NCBI GenBank assembly: GCA_905373475.1
Contig: CAJPTC010000018.1
Location: 1-52,508, forward strand
Source: Bacteroidia bacterium
Lineage (GTDB): Bacteria; Bacteroidota; Bacteroidia; Bacteroidales; CAJPTX01
Reading direction: 5' to 3'
Length of the DNA: 52,508 nt
In this document: positions 19,041 to 27,051 of the stretch, piece by piece
How positions within the stretch are numbered: position 1 is the first letter of the stretch
Layout: each line of letters begins with the position of its first letter
The notes under the pieces: model-generated
What the model saw: only the letters and a program-made list of their open reading frames with translations
Databases searched by the model: none
Told to the model about the DNA's origin: nothing
Position numbers and translations under genes: made by a program

Positions 19041-19346
19041 ACCTGTAAAAAAATTAAAAGTTTACGTCAGGCAACGACTGAGTAGCAACATCGTGGTCTC
19101 AATCGTTTGAACACGGAACACTCGCTCCGTGTCTGCACTAACCATTAAAAATCAAAACCAAAGCGCCTTTTCGGCACACCTTCACAAAGAAATCGTGAAA
19201 TAAGAAAGAAGAGACGCAGCACACAGACCACGTCTCTGGAGAAGCATCTTTTTATCTAAACGGCAAGCGAAACATTGCGCAGAGCCCTAACGCTTACAAC
19301 GCAAAAAACAACTTGTCGAAGCTTCGCATTGCACTCTTGAGCAATA
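19041..19346 (-). promoter_or_regulatory. Long rpsI-rpsB intergenic leader with hairpins
   Basis: No gene is evident in these 306 bases. On the minus strand GAGACG (19231-19236 complement) and CGTCTC (complement of 19211-19216) form a stem with a 14-base loop and a pyrimidine-rich tail; nearer to rpsB, ACACGGA (19111-19117) pairs perfectly with TCCGTGT (19126-19132) over an 8-base loop. No TAnnTTTG box was found. A cis-acting leader controlled by S2, or an attenuator setting rpsB-tsf apart from rplM-rpsI, is a reasonable inference; I do not recognise a named RNA family. Confidence 0.45.
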
Positions 19347-19736
19347 CTAACGCTTACTGAACTGGAAGCGGCGACGTGCACCAGGACGTCCTGGTTTCTT
19401 ACGCTCAACTTCGCGCGCATCGCGCGTTACAAAACCAGCTGCACGGAGTTGTGGTTTCAACTCTTCGTTGTAGGAGATCAGAGCGCGTGCAATTCCCAGA
19501 CGCACTGCTTCTGCCTGCCCACTAATTCCGCCACCGTAGAGGTTTACCTTTACATCGAACGTTTCACTAAGAGCAAGCTCGGCAAAAGGTTGGCACACTA
19601 CATAGCGAAGTAATGGAGAGGGGAAATATTCTTCCAACGAACGATTGTTAATCGTAATCTTCCCTGAACCTGCCGACAAATAAACGCGAGCGACAGCTGA
19701 TTTTCTACGCCCAACGGCATTAAACACTTGTTGCAT
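19347..19736 (-). CDS. rpsI: 30S ribosomal protein S9
   Basis: 129 residues. It has the S9 landmarks GRRKSAVARVYL at the start, GGGISGQAEAVRLGIARAL in the centre and the basic C-terminal tail KKPGRPGARRRFQFSKR, whose last lysine-arginine reaches the P-site tRNA. It follows rplM by 16 bases, the conserved L13-S9 pairing. Confidence 0.97.
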   Translation of the reverse strand: MQQVFNAVGRRKSAVARVYLSAGSGKITINNRSLEEYFPSPLLRYVVCQPFAELALSETFDVKVNLYGGGISGQAEAVRLGIARALISYNEELKPQLRAAGFVTRDAREVERKKPGRPGARRRFQFSKR

Positions 19737-19752
19737 CCTTCACACTCCTAAT

Positions 19753-20202
19753 TTATTTGGTGAGCTCCAATTGTTTCGGCTGTTGTGCAGCGTGTGGATG
19801 CTCAGCACCAGTATAGACAAACAAATTGCGGAAAAGACGGCGTCCGAGACGATTCTTGGGCAACATGCCACGTACGGCGTGTTCTACAAGACGTTCGGGA
19901 TGCGAGCGCAAAACATCAATGGGATGTGCCACGCGCTTACCACCTGGATAGCCTGTATGGTGGTAGTAATTCTTGTCAGACCACTTCTTTCCTGTGAAAC
20001 GTACTTTTTCCGCGTTAATAATGATCACGTTGTCTCCACAATCTACGTGCGGAGTATAGCTCGGCTTATGCTTTCCTCGCAAAACCAACGCCACACGGCT
20101 CGCTAACCGCCCAACTACCACGTTGGTGGCATCTATGACAAACCACTCTTTGGTAACGGTCGCCTTGTTCGCCGATACCGTTCTATAACTCAACGTATCC
20201 AT
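19753..20202 (-). CDS. rplM: 50S ribosomal protein L13
   Basis: 149 residues with WFVIDATNVVVGRLAS near the N-terminus and the typical VRGMLPKNRLGRRLFRNLFVY segment toward the end, both standard for L13, an early assembly protein of the large subunit. It is the first gene of the rplM-rpsI-rpsB-tsf cluster. A small hairpin lies just upstream (20219-20236) and a -7 box at 20263. Confidence 0.97.
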   Translation of the reverse strand: MDTLSYRTVSANKATVTKEWFVIDATNVVVGRLASRVALVLRGKHKPSYTPHVDCGDNVIIINAEKVRFTGKKWSDKNYYHHTGYPGGKRVAHPIDVLRSHPERLVEHAVRGMLPKNRLGRRLFRNLFVYTGAEHPHAAQQPKQLELTK

Positions 20203-20218
20203 ATACCTTCCTTATTCA

Positions 20219-20236
20219 TTTACGCTTCCGCGTAAA
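20219..20236 (-). promoter_or_regulatory. Small hairpin in the rplM leader
   Basis: TTTACGC and GCGTAAA form a perfect 7-bp stem around a tetraloop, 16 bases before the rplM ATG. It could be the L13 binding site of an autoregulatory leader, an inference only. Confidence 0.4.
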
Positions 20237-20262
20237 CCCACTACAAATTACAATTGAACACG

Positions 20263-20270
20263 CAAAGTTA
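20263..20270 (-). promoter_or_regulatory. -7 box before rplM
   Basis: TAACTTTG on the minus strand, 60 bases before the rplM ATG, leaving the hairpin at 20219 inside the transcript leader. Confidence 0.5.
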
Positions 20271-20429
20271 ATACTTTTCTATAAAACAGAAGTAAGTGCC
20301 CCACACAAGCGCAGATGTCGCATTACACTCATTAACACATGCGCGTTTTTTGATAACGCGATGCGTGAGATAAACGAAAGAAAACACAGAACGAGTAAAA
20401 AGACCTCGTATTGCAGAGGCTTCGCCGAC

Positions 20430-21623
20430 TTAATTAACGTAACGAACAATGTCGGCTGCGGAGATCTCGCCGTCTGTCATAATGAGGAGGCGTTCGACTA
20501 TATTGTGCAATTCGCGCACATTCCCCGTCCACGGGCAATCTGTCAGCGCCTTCATGGCCTGTGACGAAATTTTTCGTTTTGCCATCCCATTTTGAGCGCA
20601 CAGCGTAGCAATAAAGCGTTCTACAAGCAGCGGAATATCCTCCTTACGTTCTCGTAGTGCAGGCACGTGAATTAGGATTACACTCAGGCGATGATATAAG
20701 TCCTCGCGAAAACGCCCCGCCTTGATCTCCTCTTGCAAGTTTTTATTGGTAGCCGCTATCACCCGCGGATTGACCTCTATCTCTTTGTCGCCACCAACAC
20801 GAGTTATACGCTGTTCTTGTAGCGCTCGTAGCACCTTGGCTTGCGCATCCAAACTCATATCCCCAATTTCATCGAGAAAGAGCGTACCGTCGCAAGCGAG
20901 TTCAAATTTCCCTTTACGCTGCTTTATGGCAGAGGTAAAAGCGCCCTTTTCATGACCAAACAGCTCGCTCTCAATGAGTTCACTGGGTATTGCAGCGCAG
21001 TTCACTTCAATGAACGGACCGTTAACTAATGCACTCTGCTGATGAATACCGCGCGCTACAAGCTCCTTGCCTGTACCATTTTCTCCCGTAATGAGCACAC
21101 GCGCATTCGTGCTGGCTACACGCTGCATCATGGTGCGCACTTCTTGTATAGCCGCTGAATCGCCCACAATTTCGTTTTCTTGTTGGACTTTCTGTCGCAA
21201 ACGCTGCGTCTCAGCCACAAGCGAATTGCGATCTAGAGCATTACGCAAAGAGACCAGTAAACGGTTTAGATCGAGGGGTTTTTGTATATAGTCGTAAGCT
21301 CCTTTCCGCAACGACTCTACGGCAGTATCTATTGTCCCGTGCCCCGAAATCATAATTACGGGGAGATCGGGTGCTAACTCACGCAAAGCGACAAGCACCT
21401 CTATGCCATCCATGCCCCGCATTTTCACATCGCAGAGCACGACATCGAAATTCTGATTTTTGAACAAATCTAACGCCTCGCGCCCATCCTGCGCCACCTC
21501 AACCGCGTAGCCCTCTGTTTCAAGTATGCTACGTAAGGTCTCTCGTATGGAACTTTCGTCGTCAACGGCTAAGATGCGCGCTAGGGGGATGTTAAGAGTA
21601 CGTTTTCTTCCCGACTCTCTCAT
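20430..21623 (-). CDS. NtrC-type response regulator lacking the HTH domain
   Basis: 397 residues. Residues 15-130 are a receiver domain with the acidic pair Asp21-Asp22, phospho-acceptor Asp65 and Lys115 (QKP). Residues about 150-380 are the AAA+ sigma-54 interaction module with Walker A GENGTGKE (180-187), Walker B FLDEIG (249-254), and the loop that contacts sigma-54 reading GAFTSA (227-232) rather than the canonical GAFTGA. The protein stops after WTGNVRELHN...ADIVRYVN, where a Fis-type helix-turn-helix of about 50 residues would normally follow; the downstream bases in all frames do not restore one. It may therefore act from solution. It shares one base with the secreted coiled-coil gene upstream. 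No histidine kinase is adjacent. Confidence 0.9.
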   Translation of the reverse strand: MRESGRKRTLNIPLARILAVDDESSIRETLRSILETEGYAVEVAQDGREALDLFKNQNFDVVLCDVKMRGMDGIEVLVALRELAPDLPVIMISGHGTIDTAVESLRKGAYDYIQKPLDLNRLLVSLRNALDRNSLVAETQRLRQKVQQENEIVGDSAAIQEVRTMMQRVASTNARVLITGENGTGKELVARGIHQQSALVNGPFIEVNCAAIPSELIESELFGHEKGAFTSAIKQRKGKFELACDGTLFLDEIGDMSLDAQAKVLRALQEQRITRVGGDKEIEVNPRVIAATNKNLQEEIKAGRFREDLYHRLSVILIHVPALRERKEDIPLLVERFIATLCAQNGMAKRKISSQAMKALTDCPWTGNVRELHNIVERLLIMTDGEISAADIVRYVN

Positions 21624-22219
21624 CAGCCTCCTGTCATACGACGTTGTTCTTGCTCAACAAGCTTACGCTCGCGCTCTTCGTTGCGTTTCTGTACTTCTTT
21701 TTCTAACCTCTTTGCCTTCTTGAGGTAGTCTTTAGCACGTTCGAGCTTCTTTTTCCCACGTTCCTGCATCTTCTCGCCTCGCCTTTTATTACGCTCGGCT
21801 TCTTTGAGCTCTTTTCGTACACTTCTTACCTCCTCACGGTATCGAGTTTTCAGGTCACGCGCCTGCGCACGTGCTTGCGTACGCTCGGTTTTATCTTTGG
21901 AAGAGAGTTGCTTATTTAGTGAACTCATCTCGCGTTCATGATCCTTGAGCATGCGCTTCAAGTTCTTAACGTGATCTTTCGACTCGCTCTCCCCTTGCTT
22001 CTCCATGCTCCGCCCGTCGGTGACTAGCTGCTTCGCTTCTTCAATGCGCTTCTCGCCTTCAGCTACGCGCTCAGAAGCGCGCGCCAAGCGCTCAGTCGGC
22101 GAAAGAGGCGCTGTAGTAGGTTGGGCGTACAGTGATAAGAAAGGCAGTAGCAATACTGCAAGTACAAGTATTACCCTGAACCCAAAATTATACTTTACAC
22201 TTCCCATCCAATCGCTCAT
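21623..22219 (-). CDS. Secreted charged coiled-coil protein
   Basis: 198 residues: a signal peptide (hydrophobic about 15-32, ending LYAQ) followed by an almost uninterrupted Lys/Arg/Glu-rich heptad-like helix (about 45-195), including a stretch dense in KELKEAERNKRRG-type sequence. I do not recognise a family; it could act as a periplasmic spacer or chaperone-like rod. Its stop overlaps the ATG of the sigma-54-type regulator (ATGA), so the two are translated together, an unexpected pairing. The start at 22219 is chosen for the signal peptide; an ATG at residue 5 is also possible. Confidence 0.7.
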   Translation of the reverse strand: MSDWMGSVKYNFGFRVILVLAVLLLPFLSLYAQPTTAPLSPTERLARASERVAEGEKRIEEAKQLVTDGRSMEKQGESESKDHVKNLKRMLKDHEREMSSLNKQLSSKDKTERTQARAQARDLKTRYREEVRSVRKELKEAERNKRRGEKMQERGKKKLERAKDYLKKAKRLEKEVQKRNEERERKLVEQEQRRMTGG

Positions 22220-22430
22220 AGAATCTACGCAACTGCGCGAGACGTCACTAAACTACCTTCCAACCGTAAAAATACTACGATTTTTCTAATTACGCGAAAT
22301 CGCAACAACTACTCCTGTTTGGAAATTGTTCATCTGTGGAACAAAAATACCCTACAGCAAACACTCATATTCTTTTTATCACAATCCAAGACAAAAGAAG
22401 ACGGTAGTTGACCACTCCGAGAACAGGTTG

Positions 22431-23249
22431 CTATTTTTTCTTGACCTTTGCCTCTTCCGAGCCAAAGACTTTCTTAATAATATCGTAGGCGTATGCTTGA
22501 GGATTCTCTCGAATTTTCGTTTCTTCTCCGCGCATCAGCACATACATACCATTGAGCGCCTTCCCTGTCACATAGCCAGGCAAATCTGTGTTCAATTCTT
22601 TGGGCAAATCTAGACCCGCAAGAGCTACCGCAGATGCAACCAATGCATTTCCCATCACATCGTTGTACTTGTCTGCCAGTGCTTTGTATTCGCTCGTAAC
22701 ACCAACCTTGTCTATCATCTCTTTGCAGACAGGTTGAAAAGCTACCGTAAGCCCATCCGTGGTCTTTTCACGCAAATAGTGTGTGGCAGCTGTATCACCT
22801 CCTTGCAATATGCCCAAAGCATCAGTTATAGTCATGCTCGTAATGGCCTCCTTGAATACAGGAGCGGCCTTCCCTGCCGCTGCCTCTGCTGCACGATTGA
22901 GCGTAACGACAAACTTATCGGTCACCGACTTCAGTCCACTGCTGAGCACATCTCCAACAACGGGAACACTCTTACTCACATCAATAAGTTGCAGAACAGG
23001 CTTCAGCTCATCGGGCATAGCTAACGCAATGAGTTTGTTACCCAAAAATCCATTGAGTTTGCTACCCAACACCGAAGCATCGTCAGCGGCAATATCGAGT
23101 GCCTTGCGTAAACCCGCAACAATATCTTCGTTGCTAAGTTTCAAACTATTGAGGAAATTGTTCACATTATCTTTCTCGCAACTTGTTTGCACAAGCGACA
23201 GCGGTACTAGCATGAAAAATGCAACTAGAATTACAATACTTTTCTTCAT
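22431..23249 (-). CDS. DUF4197 lipoprotein
   Basis: 272 residues with a lipobox-like QTSC (Cys24). The rest matches the DUF4197 layout: LSNEDIVAGLRKALDIA near the start, a central helical region with FKEAITSMTITDALGILQGGDTAATHYL broken into the usual order of helices, and the C-terminal YVTGKALNGMYVLM followed by the EE..IR.NP..... segment. The family's function is unknown; it is periplasmic and mostly helical. It stands alone, 182 bases after the coiled-coil gene's start on the same strand and 151 before the DPP IV stop. Confidence 0.88.
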   Translation of the reverse strand: MKKSIVILVAFFMLVPLSLVQTSCEKDNVNNFLNSLKLSNEDIVAGLRKALDIAADDASVLGSKLNGFLGNKLIALAMPDELKPVLQLIDVSKSVPVVGDVLSSGLKSVTDKFVVTLNRAAEAAAGKAAPVFKEAITSMTITDALGILQGGDTAATHYLREKTTDGLTVAFQPVCKEMIDKVGVTSEYKALADKYNDVMGNALVASAVALAGLDLPKELNTDLPGYVTGKALNGMYVLMRGEETKIRENPQAYAYDIIKKVFGSEEAKVKKK

Positions 23250-23400
23250 TTGTGTCTGTAGTTCTTGCGGTTAAGGAACTGTAGGAACTTATCTAAAAAT
23301 TGAATTTATACCTGAGAATGTTTTCCTCCGCGGTTCGCGCTCTGTACAAGCCGAAAAGTCCCGCGTTCTGCTATGGATACGAAAAAGGTAGGGGGGCGGG

Positions 23401-25569
23401 TTACATCAATTGTTGTCCGACAAATTCCCACATACGCTCAAAAAGATGCAATGTAGCACCATCGCCGTAAATGCCATGGTTGCGATCGGGATACAATTGC
23501 ATTTCGAACTGTTTTTGCGCCCTGACAAATTTTTCGATAAGCAACATGGAATGCTGAATGTGTACATTATCATCGTACGTACCGTGCATCAACAATAGCC
23601 CGCCTTGCAACTTGTCGGCAAAATGAAGCGGTGCATTCTCGTCATATCCTTTCGGATTGCTGCTCGGCAGCCCCATAAAGCGCTCTGTATAGATAGAATC
23701 GTAGAACCGCCAACTGGTAACAGGCGCAACGGCTACACACATACGGAAGCGCTCACCACCTTTCAATTTGCATAGTAGCGACATGTAACCTCCGAAGCTC
23801 CACCCCCAGATCCCGATTCGCTTGGCATCTACAAAGGAAAGACGCGCAAGGTAGTCGGCAGCATACAACTGGTCTTGCGTCTCGAAATTCCCTAGTTGCC
23901 CATAAGTGCATTTTCGGAAAGCCGCACCGCGCCCTCCCGTACCTCTGCCATCTACACAGACTACTAGACACCCTTTGCTAGCTAAGAATTCATCCCAACC
24001 AAGTCGCCATTTATCAAGCACGGTTTGCGAATTGGGACCCGAATATTGGTACATCATAACAGGATATACCATCATACTATCAAACCCAACAGGCAAAACC
24101 ATGTAGCCATTTAACGAGACTCCATCGGGTGTCTTGAAAGTGAAGAATTTCTTTTCGGGCAATTGATAACCCTTGAGCTTGTCTTTTAGCGCCTTGTTGT
24201 CTTCCAAAACGCGCACCTGTTTTCCGTCAATGGAATGCAGTGTAATCTGTGGCACTGTTTGTATACTACTAAACGTCTGAATATAGTAGGTCATGGCCGT
24301 ATTGAACCACACGGCAACACCGCCCTCGCCTACTGACATTTTCTTGTTGTCAGAGCCATCCGCCTTCATGCTAAAAAGTGCAGTACGTAGCGGCGAATCG
24401 TCGTATGCACGATAGTAAATCCGTTTCGTTTTGGGCGAATAACCATAAACCTCGATAACCTCGTTCTCGCCTTGGGTTAAAGCCTTGGGCGGTGTGTTCC
24501 CATCCCAACTACACAGGTATAGTTGTCGGAAACCAGAGCGTTCGCTAGGGAATATGAACTTCTGCCCACCTTCGAGAAAAGTAATATAGCTATCGGTAGG
24601 TTCTTCGATGTAGCAGGCATCCTTTTCCTCAAATATAAGCCGCGACGCACCCGTCTCAAGATTGGCTTCGAGAAATTCTATATGATTCTGTAGCCTATTC
24701 TCGCGCAAATAGCACAAAGCACCACTAGGCGACCAAAGCACACGGGGGATGTACTGATCTGTTTCCTTCCCTACGTCAATTTGCAAACACTGGTTACTGG
24801 TCATCGTATAAACATGCAACGTTACAACCGAGTTCGCTTCTCCTGCCTTTGGATATTTATAGCTATAGACCTTGGGGTATAAGATCGTATCATAGTACAT
24901 CATACTATACTCGGGAACGTTGGTTTCGTCAAAACGGAGAAATGCAAGACGCTCAGAGTCTGGCGACCACCAAAGCGCACGACTGAGGGCAAATTCCTCC
25001 TCATATACCCAGTCGGCGGCTCCATTGATAACCTTGTTTCGCACCCCGTCTGTTGTAAGCTGCTTTTCTGCACCCGAGGCAATGTCCACACAAAAGATGT
25101 TGTTGTCGCGCACAAAAGCCACCTTTGTACCATCGGGCGAGAAGGTAGCCAAACGTTGTTTTCCGCCCTTGGAAAGTTGTTGGAATTTTGCTTGCTTCAG
25201 GTCGTAGATCCAGTACTGGGCTACTGCACTCCGCCGGTATATTGCTTCGCGCTTGGTTTCGAGCAATAGGTAACGCTCGTCAGCACTATACGAATAGGCT
25301 TCTACCTTGCCAATCTCTTTGGGCAGATCGTCAAACTTGAGCGCAACCCCAACCTCTTTTCCCGTTGCGAAGCTCGAAATGAGAATCCCCCGCTTCGAGT
25401 CCAACGTTGTGTAATGCTTGCCATCGCGGAGTGCGTAGGGGTACGCAACACTCTCAGGGGTAAATTCCTGTTTATCGCCGTAGAGCTCTTCTAAAGAGAG
25501 TTCGTGCAGCTGCGCGTGCGTCAAAAGCGTCATGATGCACAAGAGGGCTGTAAAATATAGACGTAGCAT
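23401..25569 (-). CDS. Dipeptidyl peptidase IV (S9B serine peptidase)
   Basis: 722 residues from the ATG at 25569, which begins with a signal peptide (MLRLYFTALLCIM). An upstream in-frame start would read through the tmRNA 3' end and was rejected. The N-terminal beta-propeller contains DWVYEEEF, the double-Glu motif that binds the substrate amino group in true DPP IV. The C-terminal alpha/beta-hydrolase has Ser591 in GWSFGG, an Asp in TYDDNVH and His in RNHGIYG. The enzyme removes Xaa-Pro dipeptides in the periplasm, useful for peptide-fermenting anaerobes. Its ATG is only 20 bases from the tmRNA 3' end and no -7 box lies between, so it may share a transcript with ssrA. Confidence 0.95.
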   Translation of the reverse strand: MLRLYFTALLCIMTLLTHAQLHELSLEELYGDKQEFTPESVAYPYALRDGKHYTTLDSKRGILISSFATGKEVGVALKFDDLPKEIGKVEAYSYSADERYLLLETKREAIYRRSAVAQYWIYDLKQAKFQQLSKGGKQRLATFSPDGTKVAFVRDNNIFCVDIASGAEKQLTTDGVRNKVINGAADWVYEEEFALSRALWWSPDSERLAFLRFDETNVPEYSMMYYDTILYPKVYSYKYPKAGEANSVVTLHVYTMTSNQCLQIDVGKETDQYIPRVLWSPSGALCYLRENRLQNHIEFLEANLETGASRLIFEEKDACYIEEPTDSYITFLEGGQKFIFPSERSGFRQLYLCSWDGNTPPKALTQGENEVIEVYGYSPKTKRIYYRAYDDSPLRTALFSMKADGSDNKKMSVGEGGVAVWFNTAMTYYIQTFSSIQTVPQITLHSIDGKQVRVLEDNKALKDKLKGYQLPEKKFFTFKTPDGVSLNGYMVLPVGFDSMMVYPVMMYQYSGPNSQTVLDKWRLGWDEFLASKGCLVVCVDGRGTGGRGAAFRKCTYGQLGNFETQDQLYAADYLARLSFVDAKRIGIWGWSFGGYMSLLCKLKGGERFRMCVAVAPVTSWRFYDSIYTERFMGLPSSNPKGYDENAPLHFADKLQGGLLLMHGTYDDNVHIQHSMLLIEKFVRAQKQFEMQLYPDRNHGIYGDGATLHLFERMWEFVGQQLM

Positions 25570-25588
25570 TTCTCTCACCACTGCGTAG

Positions 25589-25988
25589 TGGAGCTGGCGG
25601 GAATCGAACCCGCGTCCAAACAAGGAACACTGCTGCTTTCTACATGCTTAGCCTCTGCTTGGTTGTTGAGGAGGCAACGGACAGAGACACCCAATACCGC
25701 CCCTAGTTCCTAAATTTTCGGAGAGCAGTCGGAACGCCCGCACCCCTATTCCTGTATTTCCTGTGCCCCGAACCAGAACGCAACAGGACTAGTGCTTTCT
25801 GTGGGACATCTCGTCCGTGCAACTGCTGTGCGCGGATTAAGCAAATTAGACAAGGCTAATTACGCAGCGAGAGCAAAAGAATTTTCGCCATTTAATTGGT
25901 TCGCACATTTTCTTTAACGAGCACTACGTACAACGCTCGGCATGCTTACACCACCATTCTACCTGCTGTCAAAACCAAAGTCAGCCCC
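25589..25988 (-). ncRNA. ssrA: Transfer-messenger RNA
   Basis: The 5' end GGGGCTGA (at 25988) pairs with the 3' acceptor CAGCTCC (25590-25596), and the T arm GGTTCGATTCCCGCC is present, giving a molecule of about 400 bases. CCA is not encoded. The tag frame on the minus strand (25863-25889) reads GGC GAA AAT TCT TTT GCT CTC GCT GCG then TAA, i.e. GENSFALAA, close to known Bacteroidales tags ending YALAA. tmRNA rescues stalled ribosomes with SmpB. Confidence 0.97.
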
Positions 25989-26107
25989 AAATATCTGTGT
26001 GTTCTCCACACCACCTGCTTAAGAGAAACGCTTTGTCATTCGAATTGTTACATTGTACAATTTACATGCCAACATATATACGGCGCATTGCAACGAAAAT
26101 AAAGCAA

Positions 26108-26848
26108 ATGGCGCGACGTTTTACCGCAGAAAGGAAGCGGAAAATGAAAGAAATAGAGAACTCAGAGCAACGATATAAACGGACCCTAGATCTGGAAGAT
26201 TTTACCCCCGAACGCCTTGCAAAAATGCAGCAAAGTAGCGTACTAGTGATCGGAGCGGGCGGACTTGGCTCGGCTGTTTTACCGTTACTTGCCGCGCAGG
26301 AGCTGCATTCTATACACATCGTAGATTACGACACAGTGGATGTAAGCAACTTACCACGCCAATTGCTCTACACATCATTGGAACTCGGGCAAGACAAAGC
26401 AACTCTTGCTGCACGCCGCCTACAACTACTCAACAAACGAGGCGAAACGCGCTATACTTCGCGACGCATAGATGCGGAATGGCTTGCAGCTTACAATATG
26501 CCGCTAGACTTAGTGATCGATTGCACCGACAATTTCGCGACTCGTTTGCTCCTCGATCAGTTTTGTACCGACCGATCGATTGCACTCGTATGGGGGGCTG
26601 TAGAAGGCTATACAGGGCAACTGGCGTTATTCCATGGCAAGGCAGGCTGTAGCTTGAAGGATGTGTTTAACGACATCCCGCAAGAGCGCCCTCTTAATCG
26701 AGGGATATTTCCGCCACTTGTACAACAAATTGGGAGTATGATGGCAGGGGTAGCACTCCGTTGGTTGGCTTTTGGCGAGAGCGAACTAGATGGGAAGTTC
26801 CTACAACTTGATGCACGCACATTTACGACGCAAATTTTTGCGCTGTAG
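26108..26848 (+). CDS. ThiF/MoeB-like E1 adenylyltransferase
   Basis: 246 residues from the ATG at 26108 (another ATG at 26144 is possible). The ATP-binding GAGGLGS, the NLPRQ arginine finger region, GQDKA and DCTDNFATR motifs identify an E1-like enzyme that adenylates the C-terminus of a ubiquitin-like sulfur carrier such as ThiS or MoaD. The usual zinc CxxC pairs are missing: only one Cys (GCSLKD) remains where PCYRC normally lies, and RGIFPP replaces the second pair. No ThiS, MoaD or thi genes are adjacent, so the partner is unknown. It is divergent from ssrA and followed by a 179-base gap. Confidence 0.85.
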   Translation: MARRFTAERKRKMKEIENSEQRYKRTLDLEDFTPERLAKMQQSSVLVIGAGGLGSAVLPLLAAQELHSIHIVDYDTVDVSNLPRQLLYTSLELGQDKATLAARRLQLLNKRGETRYTSRRIDAEWLAAYNMPLDLVIDCTDNFATRLLLDQFCTDRSIALVWGAVEGYTGQLALFHGKAGCSLKDVFNDIPQERPLNRGIFPPLVQQIGSMMAGVALRWLAFGESELDGKFLQLDARTFTTQIFAL

Positions 26849-27051
26849 GGAGTGGCATTTTTCGCTACAAAAGTCTTAGAAAGAAGATTTTAATCCTGAA
26901 GGGAAGCGAAAACTCCTTTCCGAAAAGACGAATACCCCGCATTTAACCTTTGGAAACAATCAAGACTATGCGAGGCGACGTGTGCAAAATGGTTTACTTT
27001 AGTCGCATAAAAAGGGTATAGCGAGACGTGCAAAAGTGCCCAAAAAGAGGA

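Noticed and set aside
25570..25623. Extra 18 residues before DPP IV
   Set aside because: They translate the tmRNA T arm and acceptor (FGRGFDSRQLH-type) and would place the start inside the RNA gene.
25589..25650. tRNA gene
   Set aside because: The T arm and acceptor belong to tmRNA; no anticodon arm follows.
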